Source: Pseudomonadota bacterium
GTDB lineage: Bacteria; Pseudomonadota; Gammaproteobacteria; Burkholderiales; SG8-39
NCBI GenBank assembly: GCA_025352885.1
Contig: JANXRZ010000110.1
Location: 1-43,354, forward strand
Direction of reading: 5' to 3'
DNA: 43,354 bases
In this document: piece by piece, positions 34,751-43,354 of the stretch
Layout: each line of letters starts with the position of its first letter
Numbering within the stretch: the stretch's first letter is position 1
Notes under the pieces: model-generated
The model's input: the letters and a program-made list of their open reading frames with translations, nothing else
The model's database searches: none
Told to the model about the DNA's origin: nothing
Position numbers and translations under genes: made by a program

Positions 34751-35869
34751 TCAGGTCTGAACGAGCTTGCGATGCCGGTGGATGCTCATGAGGATCCCGA
34801 TCCCCACGAAAAGCGTCGTGAGCGCCGTGCCGCCGTAGGAGATGAACGGCAAGGGGACGCCGACGACGGGCAGGATTCCCGAGACCATCCCCATATTCAC
34901 GAAGGCGTAGGTGAAAAAGATGAGAGTCACCGAGCCGGCCAGCAGCCGGCTGAAAAAAGTCGGCGCGTTAGCCGCAATCATGAGGCCGCGCGCGATGAGC
35001 AGGAGGTACAGCACGAGCAGCACGCAGTTGCCGACCAACCCGAATTCCTCCGAGAACACCGCGAAGATGAAATCCGTGTGCCGCTCCGGGATGAATTCAA
35101 GGTGTGTTTGCGTTCCCTGCAGCCAGCCTTTTCCTAAGAGTCCGCCCGAGCCGACTGCGATAGTCGATTGGATGATGTGGTATCCGGCGCCCAGGGGATC
35201 GGTCGTGGGATCGAGCAAGGTGAGGATGCGCCGGCGTTGGTAATCGTGCAGCAGGCCCCAAAGCGGAAACAACCCGGCGATGCCGACCACCACGAGGCCC
35301 GCGATGACTTTCCATGACAGGCCGGCGAAGAAGATCACATAGCACCCCGCGGCCATTACGAGCACGGCAGTGCCCAGGTCCGGCTGCCGCGCAATGAGCA
35401 GCACTGGGATCAGCAGCATTACGCCGGCGACAATGAAGTCGAGCGTGCGCAGCGTGGCTTCATGGCGATGGAAGTACCACGCGAGCATGAGCGGCATGGC
35501 GATCTTCATCATTTCCGAGGGCTGGAAGCGCGTGACACCCACGTGCAGCCACCGCCGTGCGCCGTTCGCGACGTCCCCGAACAACGCCACGCCGACCAGG
35601 AGCAGCACGCCGATGAAATAAATCGGCACCGCAAAGCGCATGAGCGTCTGGGGCGATACCTGGGCAAGGATCCACATGGCCGCGAAGGCGACCGCGAGGT
35701 TCGTTACCTGCGCCACAACGCGCGCGGGGTATTCGTAGCTCGCGCTGTAGAGCGTCGCGACGCCGATCAGGACGAGGATCAGCGCAAGGCTGAAGAGCGG
35801 ACCGTCGATGCTTCCGCTGAGGCGGGCGGCAACTCTTCGAAACGACAGGCCGGCGTGGTCGAGTGCCAT
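34751..35869 (-). CDS. rodA: Rod-shape peptidoglycan glycosyltransferase RodA
   Basis: RodA is the SEDS-family glycosyltransferase of the elongasome and polymerises lipid II together with PBP2. It has 372 residues and about ten transmembrane segments. SEDS motifs include GVTRFQPSEMMKIAMPL, LIARQPDLGTAVLV, STIAVGSGGLLGKGWLQGTQ, FIPERHTDFIFAVFSEEFG with the catalytic-region acid residues, and the C-terminal GVPLPFISYGGT. The start ATG overlaps the mrdA stop by one base. It is last in the mreBCD-mrdA-rodA operon. Confidence 0.97.
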   Translation of the reverse strand: MALDHAGLSFRRVAARLSGSIDGPLFSLALILVLIGVATLYSASYEYPARVVAQVTNLAVAFAAMWILAQVSPQTLMRFAVPIYFIGVLLLVGVALFGDVANGARRWLHVGVTRFQPSEMMKIAMPLMLAWYFHRHEATLRTLDFIVAGVMLLIPVLLIARQPDLGTAVLVMAAGCYVIFFAGLSWKVIAGLVVVGIAGLFPLWGLLHDYQRRRILTLLDPTTDPLGAGYHIIQSTIAVGSGGLLGKGWLQGTQTHLEFIPERHTDFIFAVFSEEFGLVGNCVLLVLYLLLIARGLMIAANAPTFFSRLLAGSVTLIFFTYAFVNMGMVSGILPVVGVPLPFISYGGTALTTLFVGIGILMSIHRHRKLVQT

Positions 35870-37779
35870 CAGTCCGTGTCGCCGTCCTTGGCCGACTCGA
35901 TTTCAGGTGCGGGCTTGGGCAGGTCCGGCGCCTTGCCGAGCAGGTAGTAGTCGAGCACCGCGCGCGCAATGGGGGCAGCCGCGCGCGCGCCGAACCCCCC
36001 GTTCTCAACGATCACGGCCAGCGCGATCTTTGGCGTCTCGAGCGGCGCGAAGGCGATGAACAGCGAATGGTCCCGATGGCGCTCGGCCACGTTTTTCTCG
36101 TTGTACTTTTCGTTCGCCTTGATCGCGATGACCTGCGCCGTGCCCGTCTTGCCGCCGCTCGTGTACTGCGCCCCCGCAAACGCCCGTGCGCCCGTGCCGG
36201 CGGTGTTCACGCCGGCCATTGCGCGCTTGATGAACTCGATGTTCTCCGGGCGCAGCGCAATCCGATGCGCAAGCTCGGGCTCGATCGTACGGCGGGTGTT
36301 CGTGCGCTGGTTGTCCACATGGCTCACAAGGTGCGGCTTGAAGAGCGTGCCGTTGTTCGCGATGCCCGCCATCGCGTGCGCAAGCTGCAGGGGCGTGTAC
36401 GAGTTGTAACCCTGCCCGATGCCCACCGAGATGGTCTCGCCCGCATACCACTTCTGCTGTTCGGGCTTGCGAAAGCGCCGCTTCTTCCACTCGGGCGAGG
36501 GCAGGACGCCGAGCGATTCGCCGAAGAGGTCGATGCCCGTGATGCTGCCGAACCCGTAAGGCCCCAGGTGGCGGGCGATCGCATCGATGCCCATGTCATT
36601 CGACAGCAGGTAGTAATACGTGTCGCACGATTCGACGATCGACCGGTACATGTCGACGGTGCCGTGCCCGCCGACTTTGTCGTCGCGGAAGCGCCGTCCG
36701 CCGAAGTCGAAGAATCCCGGATCGAAAATCGTTTGCGTGGGCTTCCTTTTGCCCGACTCGAGCGCGGCTAGGGCCAGATACGGCTTTAACGTCGAGCCTG
36801 GGGGATAGAGCCCGTTGATCGCCCTGTTGGTAAGCGGCCGGTCCGGTGAATTGTTCAGCTCCGACCAGCTCTGCGGGTCGATGCCTTCGACGAACAGGTT
36901 TGGGTCGAAGCCGGGCTTGGACACGAAAGCGAGAACGCCGCCCGTGGCCGGCTCGATCGCAACCAGTGCGCCCCTGCGCTCGCCAAAAGCAGTTTCGGCG
37001 ATCTGCTGGAGCTTGATGTCGAGGGCCAGCGTAATGTCGTTGCCCGCCATCGCGGGCGTGCGCGAAAGGGTGCGGATGCCGCGCCCGCCGGCGTCAATCT
37101 CGACCTGCTCGATGCCCGTGGTGCCATGCAGGTCGTTCTGGTAGCTGCCTTCGACGCCCGATTTACCGATGAAATCGGTGCCCCGATAGTTCGCTTCGAG
37201 CCCTTCGTCGATGAGCTTTTCCTGCTCCTTGTCGTTGATGCGCCCGATGTAGCCGATCACGTGCGAAGCCACTGCCTCGAACGGGTACTGGCGGAACAGG
37301 CGCGCCTTGATCTCGGCGCCGGGAAACCGATACCTGTTCGCGGCGAACTTGGCCACCTCGACGTCGGTCAGGCGCGTCCTGATCGGCAGGCTTTCGGCAT
37401 TGCGCGTCTCGGTGAGCAGCTTCTTGAAGCGGCTCCGGTCCCGCGGCGTGATGTCGACGACCTCCGACAGGCTCGTGATCATGCTGTCGAGGTCGGCCAC
37501 TTTCGCGGGCATGATTTCAAGCGTGTACGCCGAATAGTTGCGCGCGAGCACCACGCCGTTGCGATCGAGGATGAGCCCGCGGTTCGGCGCAATCGGCACG
37601 ATCGAGATGCGGTTGTCCTCCGCTTTGGTATGGTAGTAATCCCGCTGCACGACCTGCAGGTACAAGAACCGCGACAGCAGCACACTGAACGCAATCAGCA
37701 CCGCCACCCCGGCGGCGCCGATGCGCAGCTGGAAGTTATAGAGCTCGCGCTCGTGGTTCTTGAACTCGGTCAGCCGCAT
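35869..37779 (-). CDS. mrdA: Penicillin-binding protein 2 (elongation-specific transpeptidase)
   Basis: PBP2 is the class B peptidoglycan transpeptidase of the rod complex, anchored by one N-terminal helix (about residues 20-42). It has 636 residues (E. coli: 633). A dimerisation/pedestal region (about 60-230) precedes the transpeptidase domain: active-site serine in PPGSTLKPY (SxxK), SCD in VESCDTYYY (second motif, SxN/SxD), and KTG in SGGKTGTAQV. It follows mreD with no gap and overlaps rodA, so expression is coupled. The C-terminal tail is acidic and proline-containing. Confidence 0.97.
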   Translation of the reverse strand: MRLTEFKNHERELYNFQLRIGAAGVAVLIAFSVLLSRFLYLQVVQRDYYHTKAEDNRISIVPIAPNRGLILDRNGVVLARNYSAYTLEIMPAKVADLDSMITSLSEVVDITPRDRSRFKKLLTETRNAESLPIRTRLTDVEVAKFAANRYRFPGAEIKARLFRQYPFEAVASHVIGYIGRINDKEQEKLIDEGLEANYRGTDFIGKSGVEGSYQNDLHGTTGIEQVEIDAGGRGIRTLSRTPAMAGNDITLALDIKLQQIAETAFGERRGALVAIEPATGGVLAFVSKPGFDPNLFVEGIDPQSWSELNNSPDRPLTNRAINGLYPPGSTLKPYLALAALESGKRKPTQTIFDPGFFDFGGRRFRDDKVGGHGTVDMYRSIVESCDTYYYLLSNDMGIDAIARHLGPYGFGSITGIDLFGESLGVLPSPEWKKRRFRKPEQQKWYAGETISVGIGQGYNSYTPLQLAHAMAGIANNGTLFKPHLVSHVDNQRTNTRRTIEPELAHRIALRPENIEFIKRAMAGVNTAGTGARAFAGAQYTSGGKTGTAQVIAIKANEKYNEKNVAERHRDHSLFIAFAPLETPKIALAVIVENGGFGARAAAPIARAVLDYYLLGKAPDLPKPAPEIESAKDGDTD

Positions 37780-38307
37780 TTAGATGGGCCTGGTCTCGTC
37801 GACTTCCACTGCGCGGCGCTGCGGCACCAGCAGCACGAAGCTGATTACCGGCCAGAGCAGCGCGCCGATCAGGGGTCCCACGATCAGCGTCCACCCGGGG
37901 AACTGCGCGCCCGCGGCCAGGCGAACCACCACTTCTACGGCCATGGCGCCGACCAGCAGGATCGCCACGTGCATGGCCTGCAGGGTCCACGGGAACCACA
38001 GGATGCGCCGTGACAGGCTGATTGCGGCGAAGGCGAGCAGCGAATAGGCGAGCGCATGCTGGCCGAGGAGGACACCGTTGCCGGCATCCATGATGAGCCC
38101 GATGAACCAGCCGACTCCCAGCCCCACAAGGCGAGGCTGTCGCACGCACCAGAACGTCAACGTCAGTGCGACAAAATCCGGGACCAGCCTGAGGTCCGGC
38201 CACGGCAGGAATTGCAGCAACAGCGCCGCGATGAACGACAGCACGATGGTGCCTATCCGCACGGGCAGGAGAATGTATTGCGGCCGCTCAGCGAACATGG
38301 TGTTCAC
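37780..38307 (-). CDS. mreD: Rod-shape-determining protein MreD
   Basis: MreD is a small inner-membrane component of the elongasome that links MreC to the lipid II and PBP2 machinery. It has about 175 residues with five to six hydrophobic helices and the family segment LLLQFLPWPDLRLVPDFVALTLTFWCVRQP. A GTG at 38307 overlaps the mreC stop (GTGA). An ATG three codons later (38298), with GGGTG about six bases before it, is an alternative start. Position between mreC and mrdA confirms the identity of this weakly conserved gene. Confidence 0.92.
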   Translation of the reverse strand: MNTMFAERPQYILLPVRIGTIVLSFIAALLLQFLPWPDLRLVPDFVALTLTFWCVRQPRLVGLGVGWFIGLIMDAGNGVLLGQHALAYSLLAFAAISLSRRILWFPWTLQAMHVAILLVGAMAVEVVVRLAAGAQFPGWTLIVGPLIGALLWPVISFVLLVPQRRAVEVDETRPI

Positions 38308-39227
38308 CCTGCATTCGGAGGCTCCTTCCTGCGCTTGGTCTTGCCTTTTGCCTTCGGCGGAGCGGGGGTGGTATCGACAGGATAAGCCGGCAGTTTGCCT
38401 TCGGTGGACAGCGCAAGCAGGTAACGGTTCTTCTCGTCCCCGCCCGCCGGTTGGCAGAAGATGCGCGCAAACGCGGCAACCGCGTCGCGTTCAATGCGGA
38501 TCACGGTCGCCACGGGCAACCCAGGTGGATACGTCCCATCGATTCCCGAGGTCACGAGCTTGTCGCCATTCTGGATTTCGGCATTGGCGGCCATGAACCG
38601 CAGTTCCAAGGAGCCCGGCGAACCCGACCCGAAAGCCACCGCGCGCAGGCCGTTTCTAACGACTTGCACGGGGATTGCCTGGTCCTTGTCGGTCAGGAGC
38701 GTCACTTCGGCAAGCTTTTGGTGCACGCGCGTAACCTGGCCGACGACGCCCGCATCGTCGATGACCGCCTGGCCGGCAAGGATGCCGTCGCTGGTTCCCT
38801 TGTCGATGAGCAGCTTGCGCGAGAACGGATCGCGCCCGGAGTACAGGACCTCGACCGGCGTGGACTTGAATTCAAGCCGGTCCTGCGCGCCGATCAGGCG
38901 GCGCAACTGCGCGAGTTCACCTACGGTGGCTTCGTAGCGCAGCGCGTCCTGCGAACTCGCCACGAGCTTGGCGCGCAACTCCGTGTTTTCGCGCTGCAGC
39001 GAGGCCTGCGCTGCGAAAAAGCCGGAGATGCGGCTGATCATTTGGCCCGGGGCGCTGGCAACCTGCTGCAGCGGGTACGCCGCCAGGGCCATGGCGGTTC
39101 TCAGCGTGTCGGCGTACTTGAAGCGGGCGTCGAGGACGAGCAGCGCAACGGAGAGGGAGGCGAAGAAGGCCAGGCGGACGAGCGGCGCCGGACCGCGCCT
39201 GAAGAACGGAGGGGGAGTGTGCTCCAT
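38304..39227 (-). CDS. mreC: Rod-shape-determining protein MreC
   Basis: MreC is the periplasmic scaffold of the elongasome that binds PBP2. It has 307 residues: a short cytoplasmic N-terminus, one transmembrane helix (about 15-33), a coiled coil (about 70-110, including SLQRENTELRAKLVAS) and the two beta-barrel domains with DPFSRKLLIDKG, GVVGQVTRVHQKLAEVTLLTD and SGIDGTYPPGLPVATV. The tail after 280 is rich in Pro, Lys and Arg, a lineage-variable extension. Eleven nucleotides separate it from mreB. Confidence 0.96.
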   Translation of the reverse strand: MEHTPPPFFRRGPAPLVRLAFFASLSVALLVLDARFKYADTLRTAMALAAYPLQQVASAPGQMISRISGFFAAQASLQRENTELRAKLVASSQDALRYEATVGELAQLRRLIGAQDRLEFKSTPVEVLYSGRDPFSRKLLIDKGTSDGILAGQAVIDDAGVVGQVTRVHQKLAEVTLLTDKDQAIPVQVVRNGLRAVAFGSGSPGSLELRFMAANAEIQNGDKLVTSGIDGTYPPGLPVATVIRIERDAVAAFARIFCQPAGGDEKNRYLLALSTEGKLPAYPVDTTPAPPKAKGKTKRRKEPPNAG

Positions 39228-39238
39228 CCCCCCTTCAC

Positions 39239-40419
<1,181 letters not shown>

Positions 40420-40719
40420 ATGGCCCTGGACCTCGAGCAGATCCGCCGCATCGCCCGCCTTGCGCGCATCGCCGTGAATGACGCCGAAGCCCTTGAAACG
40501 GGCGAACGTTTGACCGGCCTGCTGGGGTTGATCGAGCAGTTGCAGGCAGTCGATACCGCGGGTATCGAGCCGATGGCGCATGCGCTTGAGGCATACCTCC
40601 CCGAGGGGCAGCGCCTGCGCGAAGACGTCGCGACGGAGCCGGATCGCCGGGGCGAGTTCCAGTCGATCGCACCCGCCGTGGAGGACGGCCTCTATCTCGT
40701 GCCGCGCGTCGTGGAATAA
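40420..40719 (+). CDS. gatC: Asp-tRNA(Asn)/Glu-tRNA(Gln) amidotransferase subunit C
   Basis: GatC is the small subunit that wraps around and stabilises the GatA-GatB interface of the GatCAB amidotransferase. It has 99 residues, with the family pattern [16 protein letters not shown] near the N-terminus, [14 protein letters not shown]-type helix (written [22 protein letters not shown]) and LREDVATEP. First gene of gatCAB, divergent from mreB. It has a normal length and is separated from gatA by 10 nt. Confidence 0.95.
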   Translation: MALDLEQIRRIARLARIAVNDAEALETGERLTGLLGLIEQLQAVDTAGIEPMAHALEAYLPEGQRLREDVATEPDRRGEFQSIAPAVEDGLYLVPRVVE

Positions 40720-40729
40720 CGACACCCCG

Positions 40730-42190
40730 ATGCTCAACGCTTCGCTTATCGAATTGTCCGCCGCCCTCGGCGAAGGAACCATTTCGAGTGCCGAGCTCAC
40801 GGGACTTTTCCTCGGGCGCATCGACCAACTCGACGGCGAACTGAACGCTTTTGTCACCGTTGACAAGGATCGCGCGCTGGACGAGGCCCGGGCGGCGGAT
40901 GCGCGCCGAGCGGCCGGCGAAAACGGCCCGCTTCTAGGCATTCCGGTCGCGCACAAGGACATTTTCTGCACGCAGGGGATGCTCACCACCTGCGGCTCGA
41001 AAATGCTCGCCAATTTCGTCGCGCCCTACGACGCGAAAGTCATTGAGCAGTTCCGCGCGGCGGGCGCCGTGCTGCTCGGCAAGACGAACATGGACGAATT
41101 CGCGATGGGTTCGTCGAACGAGTCGTCGTTCTTCGGGCCGGTCCGCAACCCGTGGCGAAAAACCGCCGTACCCGGCGGTTCGTCAGGCGGGTCGGCAGCG
41201 GCCGTTGCCGCGCGCATGGCGCCGGTCGCAACGGGCACGGATACCGGCGGCTCGATCCGCCAGCCGGCGGCCTATTCCGGCATCTGCGGCCTGAAACCGA
41301 CCTACGGCCTCGTGTCCCGCTACGGGATGATCGCGTTCGCTTCTTCGCTCGACCAGGGCGGGCCGATGGCCAAGAGCGCGCAGGATCTCGCGGCATTGCT
41401 CGGCATCATGGCGGCGTTCGATACGCGCGATTCCACTTCGCTCAACCGTCCCAGGGAGGATTACGCGCGCGGTCTCGAAGAACCCGTGTCCGGACTGCGC
41501 ATCGGCCTGCCGAAGGAATATTTCAGCGATGGCGTGGTCCCGGACGTGGCGGCGCGCGTGCGCGAGGCCATCCGGTGGTACGAAAGCCAGGGCGCCAGGA
41601 CGGTCGAGATCAGCCTGCCGAACACGCACCTGGCCGTTCCGGTTTACTACGTGCTGGCGCCTGCCGAGGCGTCTTCCAACCTTTCGCGCTTCGATGGCGT
41701 GCGGTACGGGCACCGCGCGGCGGAGTATGCGGACCTCTACGAGCTGTATTGCAAGTCGCGCGCCGAAGGATTCGGGGCCGAAGTGAAGCGCCGCATCCTC
41801 GTCGGCACCTATGTGCTCTCGCACGGCTATTACGATGCCTATTACCTGCAGGCGCAGAAAATACGTCGCCTGATCGCACGGGATTTCGAGGACGCATTCA
41901 AGAAGTGCGATGTGATCCTCGGTCCTACCGCACCCTCGACCGCGTTCGAGATCGGCGAGCTGTCCGACGATCCGGTGCAGATGTACCTGAATGACATCTT
42001 CACCATTCCCGCACCGCTTGCAGGCATCCCCGGCTTGTCGATTCCCTGCGGGTTCGATGCAAAAGGGCTGCCGGTGGGACTGCAGTTCATGGGCCCGTGG
42101 TTCTCTGAGGCCCGACTGCTCGGCGCGGCCCACCAGTACCAGAAGGCGACGGACTGGCACACGCGTGTGCCGCCCGGCACGCCGCTATGA
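40730..42190 (+). CDS. gatA: Asp-tRNA(Asn)/Glu-tRNA(Gln) amidotransferase subunit A
   Basis: GatA is the amidase-signature glutaminase subunit that releases ammonia from glutamine for transamidation of misacylated tRNAs. It has 486 residues. The Ser-cisSer-Lys triad is visible: Lys in [10 protein letters not shown], the cis-Ser in [14 protein letters not shown] and the nucleophile in [34 protein letters not shown] and the C-terminal [20 protein letters not shown] are standard. The ATG at 40730 is chosen because the family start [20 protein letters not shown] begins there; an upstream in-frame ATG would overlap gatC. gatB follows after 9 nt. Confidence 0.97.
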   Translation: MLNASLIELSAALGEGTISSAELTGLFLGRIDQLDGELNAFVTVDKDRALDEARAADARRAAGENGPLLGIPVAHKDIFCTQGMLTTCGSKMLANFVAPYDAKVIEQFRAAGAVLLGKTNMDEFAMGSSNESSFFGPVRNPWRKTAVPGGSSGGSAAAVAARMAPVATGTDTGGSIRQPAAYSGICGLKPTYGLVSRYGMIAFASSLDQGGPMAKSAQDLAALLGIMAAFDTRDSTSLNRPREDYARGLEEPVSGLRIGLPKEYFSDGVVPDVAARVREAIRWYESQGARTVEISLPNTHLAVPVYYVLAPAEASSNLSRFDGVRYGHRAAEYADLYELYCKSRAEGFGAEVKRRILVGTYVLSHGYYDAYYLQAQKIRRLIARDFEDAFKKCDVILGPTAPSTAFEIGELSDDPVQMYLNDIFTIPAPLAGIPGLSIPCGFDAKGLPVGLQFMGPWFSEARLLGAAHQYQKATDWHTRVPPGTPL

Positions 42191-42199
42191 GGCGCTGAG

Positions 42200-43354
42200 A
42201 TGGACTGGGAAATCGTCGTCGGCCTCGAGACGCATACGCAGCTCCTCACGAAGAGCAAGATCTTTTCGGGCGCCGCCACGGCTTTCGGCGCCGATCCGAA
42301 CACGCAGGCCTCGGCGGTGGACATTGCGTTGCCCGGCGTTTTGCCGGTCTTGAACGCGAAGGCCGTCGAGTTCGCAGTGCGCCTTGGCCTGTCGATCGGC
42401 GCGACGATCAGCCGCCGGTCCGTCTTCGCGCGGAAGAATTATTTCTATCCGGACCTGCCCAAGGGTTACCAGATCAGCCAGTACGAACTGCCGGTCGTGC
42501 AGCACGGCACGCTCAAAATCGTCACAGACAGTGGGGAAAAGACGGTTCGCATCCTGCGCGCGCACCTGGAAGAAGACGCGGGCAAGTCGCTGCATGAAGA
42601 CTTCAAGGGAATGTCCGGCATCGACCTTAACCGCGCCGGCACGCCCCTGCTTGAAATCGTCACGGAGCCCGACATGCGCGGCTCGAAAGAGGCTGTTGCG
42701 TACGCCAAGGCGTTGCACGCCCTCGTGCGATGGATCGGCATTTGCGACGGCAACATGCAGGAGGGCTCGTTTCGGTGTGATGCGAACGTCTCGGTGCGTC
42801 GTATCGGCGAGCCGCTCGGCACGCGCTGTGAAATCAAGAACCTCAATTCGTTCCGCTTCTTGGAGCAGGCCATCGAGTACGAAGCGCGGCGCCAGGTCGA
42901 ATTGATTGAAGAGGGCGGCAAGGTCGTGCAGGAGACCAGGCTCTACGATCCCGACCGCAACGAAACGCGCTCGATGCGCTCGAAGGAAGACGCGCAGGAT
43001 TACCGCTACTTTCCCGATCCGGACCTGCTGCCGCTCATCATCACCGAGGCGCAGATCGAGAGCGTGCGTGGGGAATTACCGGAGCTCCCGCAGGCCAAGC
43101 AGCAACGGTTTTCCACCGCCTTCGGCCTCAGCGCCTATGACGCGCAACTGGTGACCGGTTCGCGCGAAGCCGCGGACTACTTCGAGACATTGGCCCGCGA
43201 GTCCGGCTCCGAGCCCAAGACCTGCGCGAACTGGCAGACCGGCGAGCTCGCGGCCGCGTTGAATCGCGACGGCCTCGACATTGCGCAGAGCCCGGTGAGC
43301 GCCGGCGCGCTGGCGCAATTGCTCAAGCGAATGGCCGACGGGACGATCTCCGGG
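42200..43354 (+). CDS. gatB: Asp-tRNA(Asn)/Glu-tRNA(Gln) amidotransferase subunit B, N-terminal part (truncated by window end)
   Basis: GatB binds the misacylated tRNA, phosphorylates the acyl group with ATP and amidates it with ammonia from GatA. The open frame covers 385 codons to the last base without a stop; the full protein is about 480 residues. Visible are [13 protein letters not shown] with the metal-binding residues, [20 protein letters not shown], the [24 protein letters not shown] segment, [26 protein letters not shown] and [14 protein letters not shown]. The tRNA-binding YqeY-like tail lies outside the window. The presence of gatCAB means the organism makes Gln-tRNA(Gln), Asn-tRNA(Asn) or both by transamidation. 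Confidence 0.97.
   Translation, partial: MDWEIVVGLETHTQLLTKSKIFSGAATAFGADPNTQASAVDIALPGVLPVLNAKAVEFAVRLGLSIGATISRRSVFARKNYFYPDLPKGYQISQYELPVVQHGTLKIVTDSGEKTVRILRAHLEEDAGKSLHEDFKGMSGIDLNRAGTPLLEIVTEPDMRGSKEAVAYAKALHALVRWIGICDGNMQEGSFRCDANVSVRRIGEPLGTRCEIKNLNSFRFLEQAIEYEARRQVELIEEGGKVVQETRLYDPDRNETRSMRSKEDAQDYRYFPDPDLLPLIITEAQIESVRGELPELPQAKQQRFSTAFGLSAYDAQLVTGSREAADYFETLARESGSEPKTCANWQTGELAAALNRDGLDIAQSPVSAGALAQLLKRMADGTISG

Noticed and set aside
34604-35137. Possible plus-strand gene starting in the aceA upstream gap
   Set aside because: Most of it is antisense to rodA, and the part in the gap is low in coding character and holds hairpins. No ribosome binding site or recognisable domain.
36600-36650. 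Missing SxN motif in PBP2 (reads SCD)
   Set aside because: Ser-x-Asp is a tolerated form of the second motif in class B PBPs; SxxK and KTG are intact and length is normal.

Overview
The window looks like chromosomal DNA of a betaproteobacterium. It is GC-rich (roughly two thirds by eye) and gene-dense, with many start/stop overlaps. Its gene neighbourhoods are typical of that class: polA next to a DUF2782 gene, thrB and a BPSS1780-type membrane protein; DUF971-ubiE-ubiJ-ubiB; pilT-pilU divergent from yggS-proC-yggT; mreBCD-mrdA-rodA divergent from gatCAB; and a free-standing Bug-type receptor. No species can be assigned from the sequence alone. I see no phage, insertion sequence, CRISPR array, rRNA or tRNA.

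Layout. 1-452: 3' end of lipA. 504-1704: a TlpA-like lipoprotein (-) and a DUF4197 protein (+) whose start codons overlap. 1781-7412: polA (-) divergent from a LOG-family gene, DUF2782, thrB and a BPSS1780-type membrane protein. 7483-13400: a 1283-residue FAD/Fe-S oxidoreductase with a DUF3683 N-terminus, a HIT protein and an uncharacterised 542-residue protein. 13450-19215: DUF971, ubiE, a Tim44-like protein, ubiJ, ubiB, a VanZ-type membrane protein and a thioredoxin-fold [2Fe-2S] ferredoxin. 19215-24101: an alpha/beta hydrolase, a NodI/NodJ-type ABC exporter with an abnormal Walker A motif, hemJ, rlmL and a Bug-family binding protein. 24120-27155 (-): a ribbon-helix-helix-like gene with arfB, then pilT-pilU. 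27239-29338: yggS, proC, yggT. 29377-33088: a three-gene redox module (VAO-type FAD oxidase, dicluster 4Fe-4S protein, geranylgeranyl-reductase-like flavoprotein). 33228-34541 (-): aceA. 34751-40282 (-): the rod-shape operon mreB-mreC-mreD-mrdA-rodA. 40420-43354: gatC, gatA and the 5' part of gatB.

How the genes work together. Most of the window is housekeeping: DNA repair and replication (polA), lipoate, threonine, proline, ubiquinone and haem synthesis, ribosome maturation and rescue (rlmL, arfB), Gln-tRNA(Gln)/Asn-tRNA(Asn) transamidation (gatCAB), the glyoxylate shunt (aceA), cell elongation (mre/mrd/rod) and twitching-pilus retraction (pilT, pilU). The accessory part most likely to hold undescribed biology is 29377-33088. 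There three tightly packed genes encode two flavoproteins and an Fe-S electron carrier, and the second flavoprotein departs from its family at two FAD-binding landmarks. Next in interest are the methionine in place of the Mg-binding Thr/Ser in the Walker A motif of the NodI-like ATPase (19820-20737), a 37-bp tandem hairpin repeat at 33094-33169, and several dyads in divergent promoter regions.
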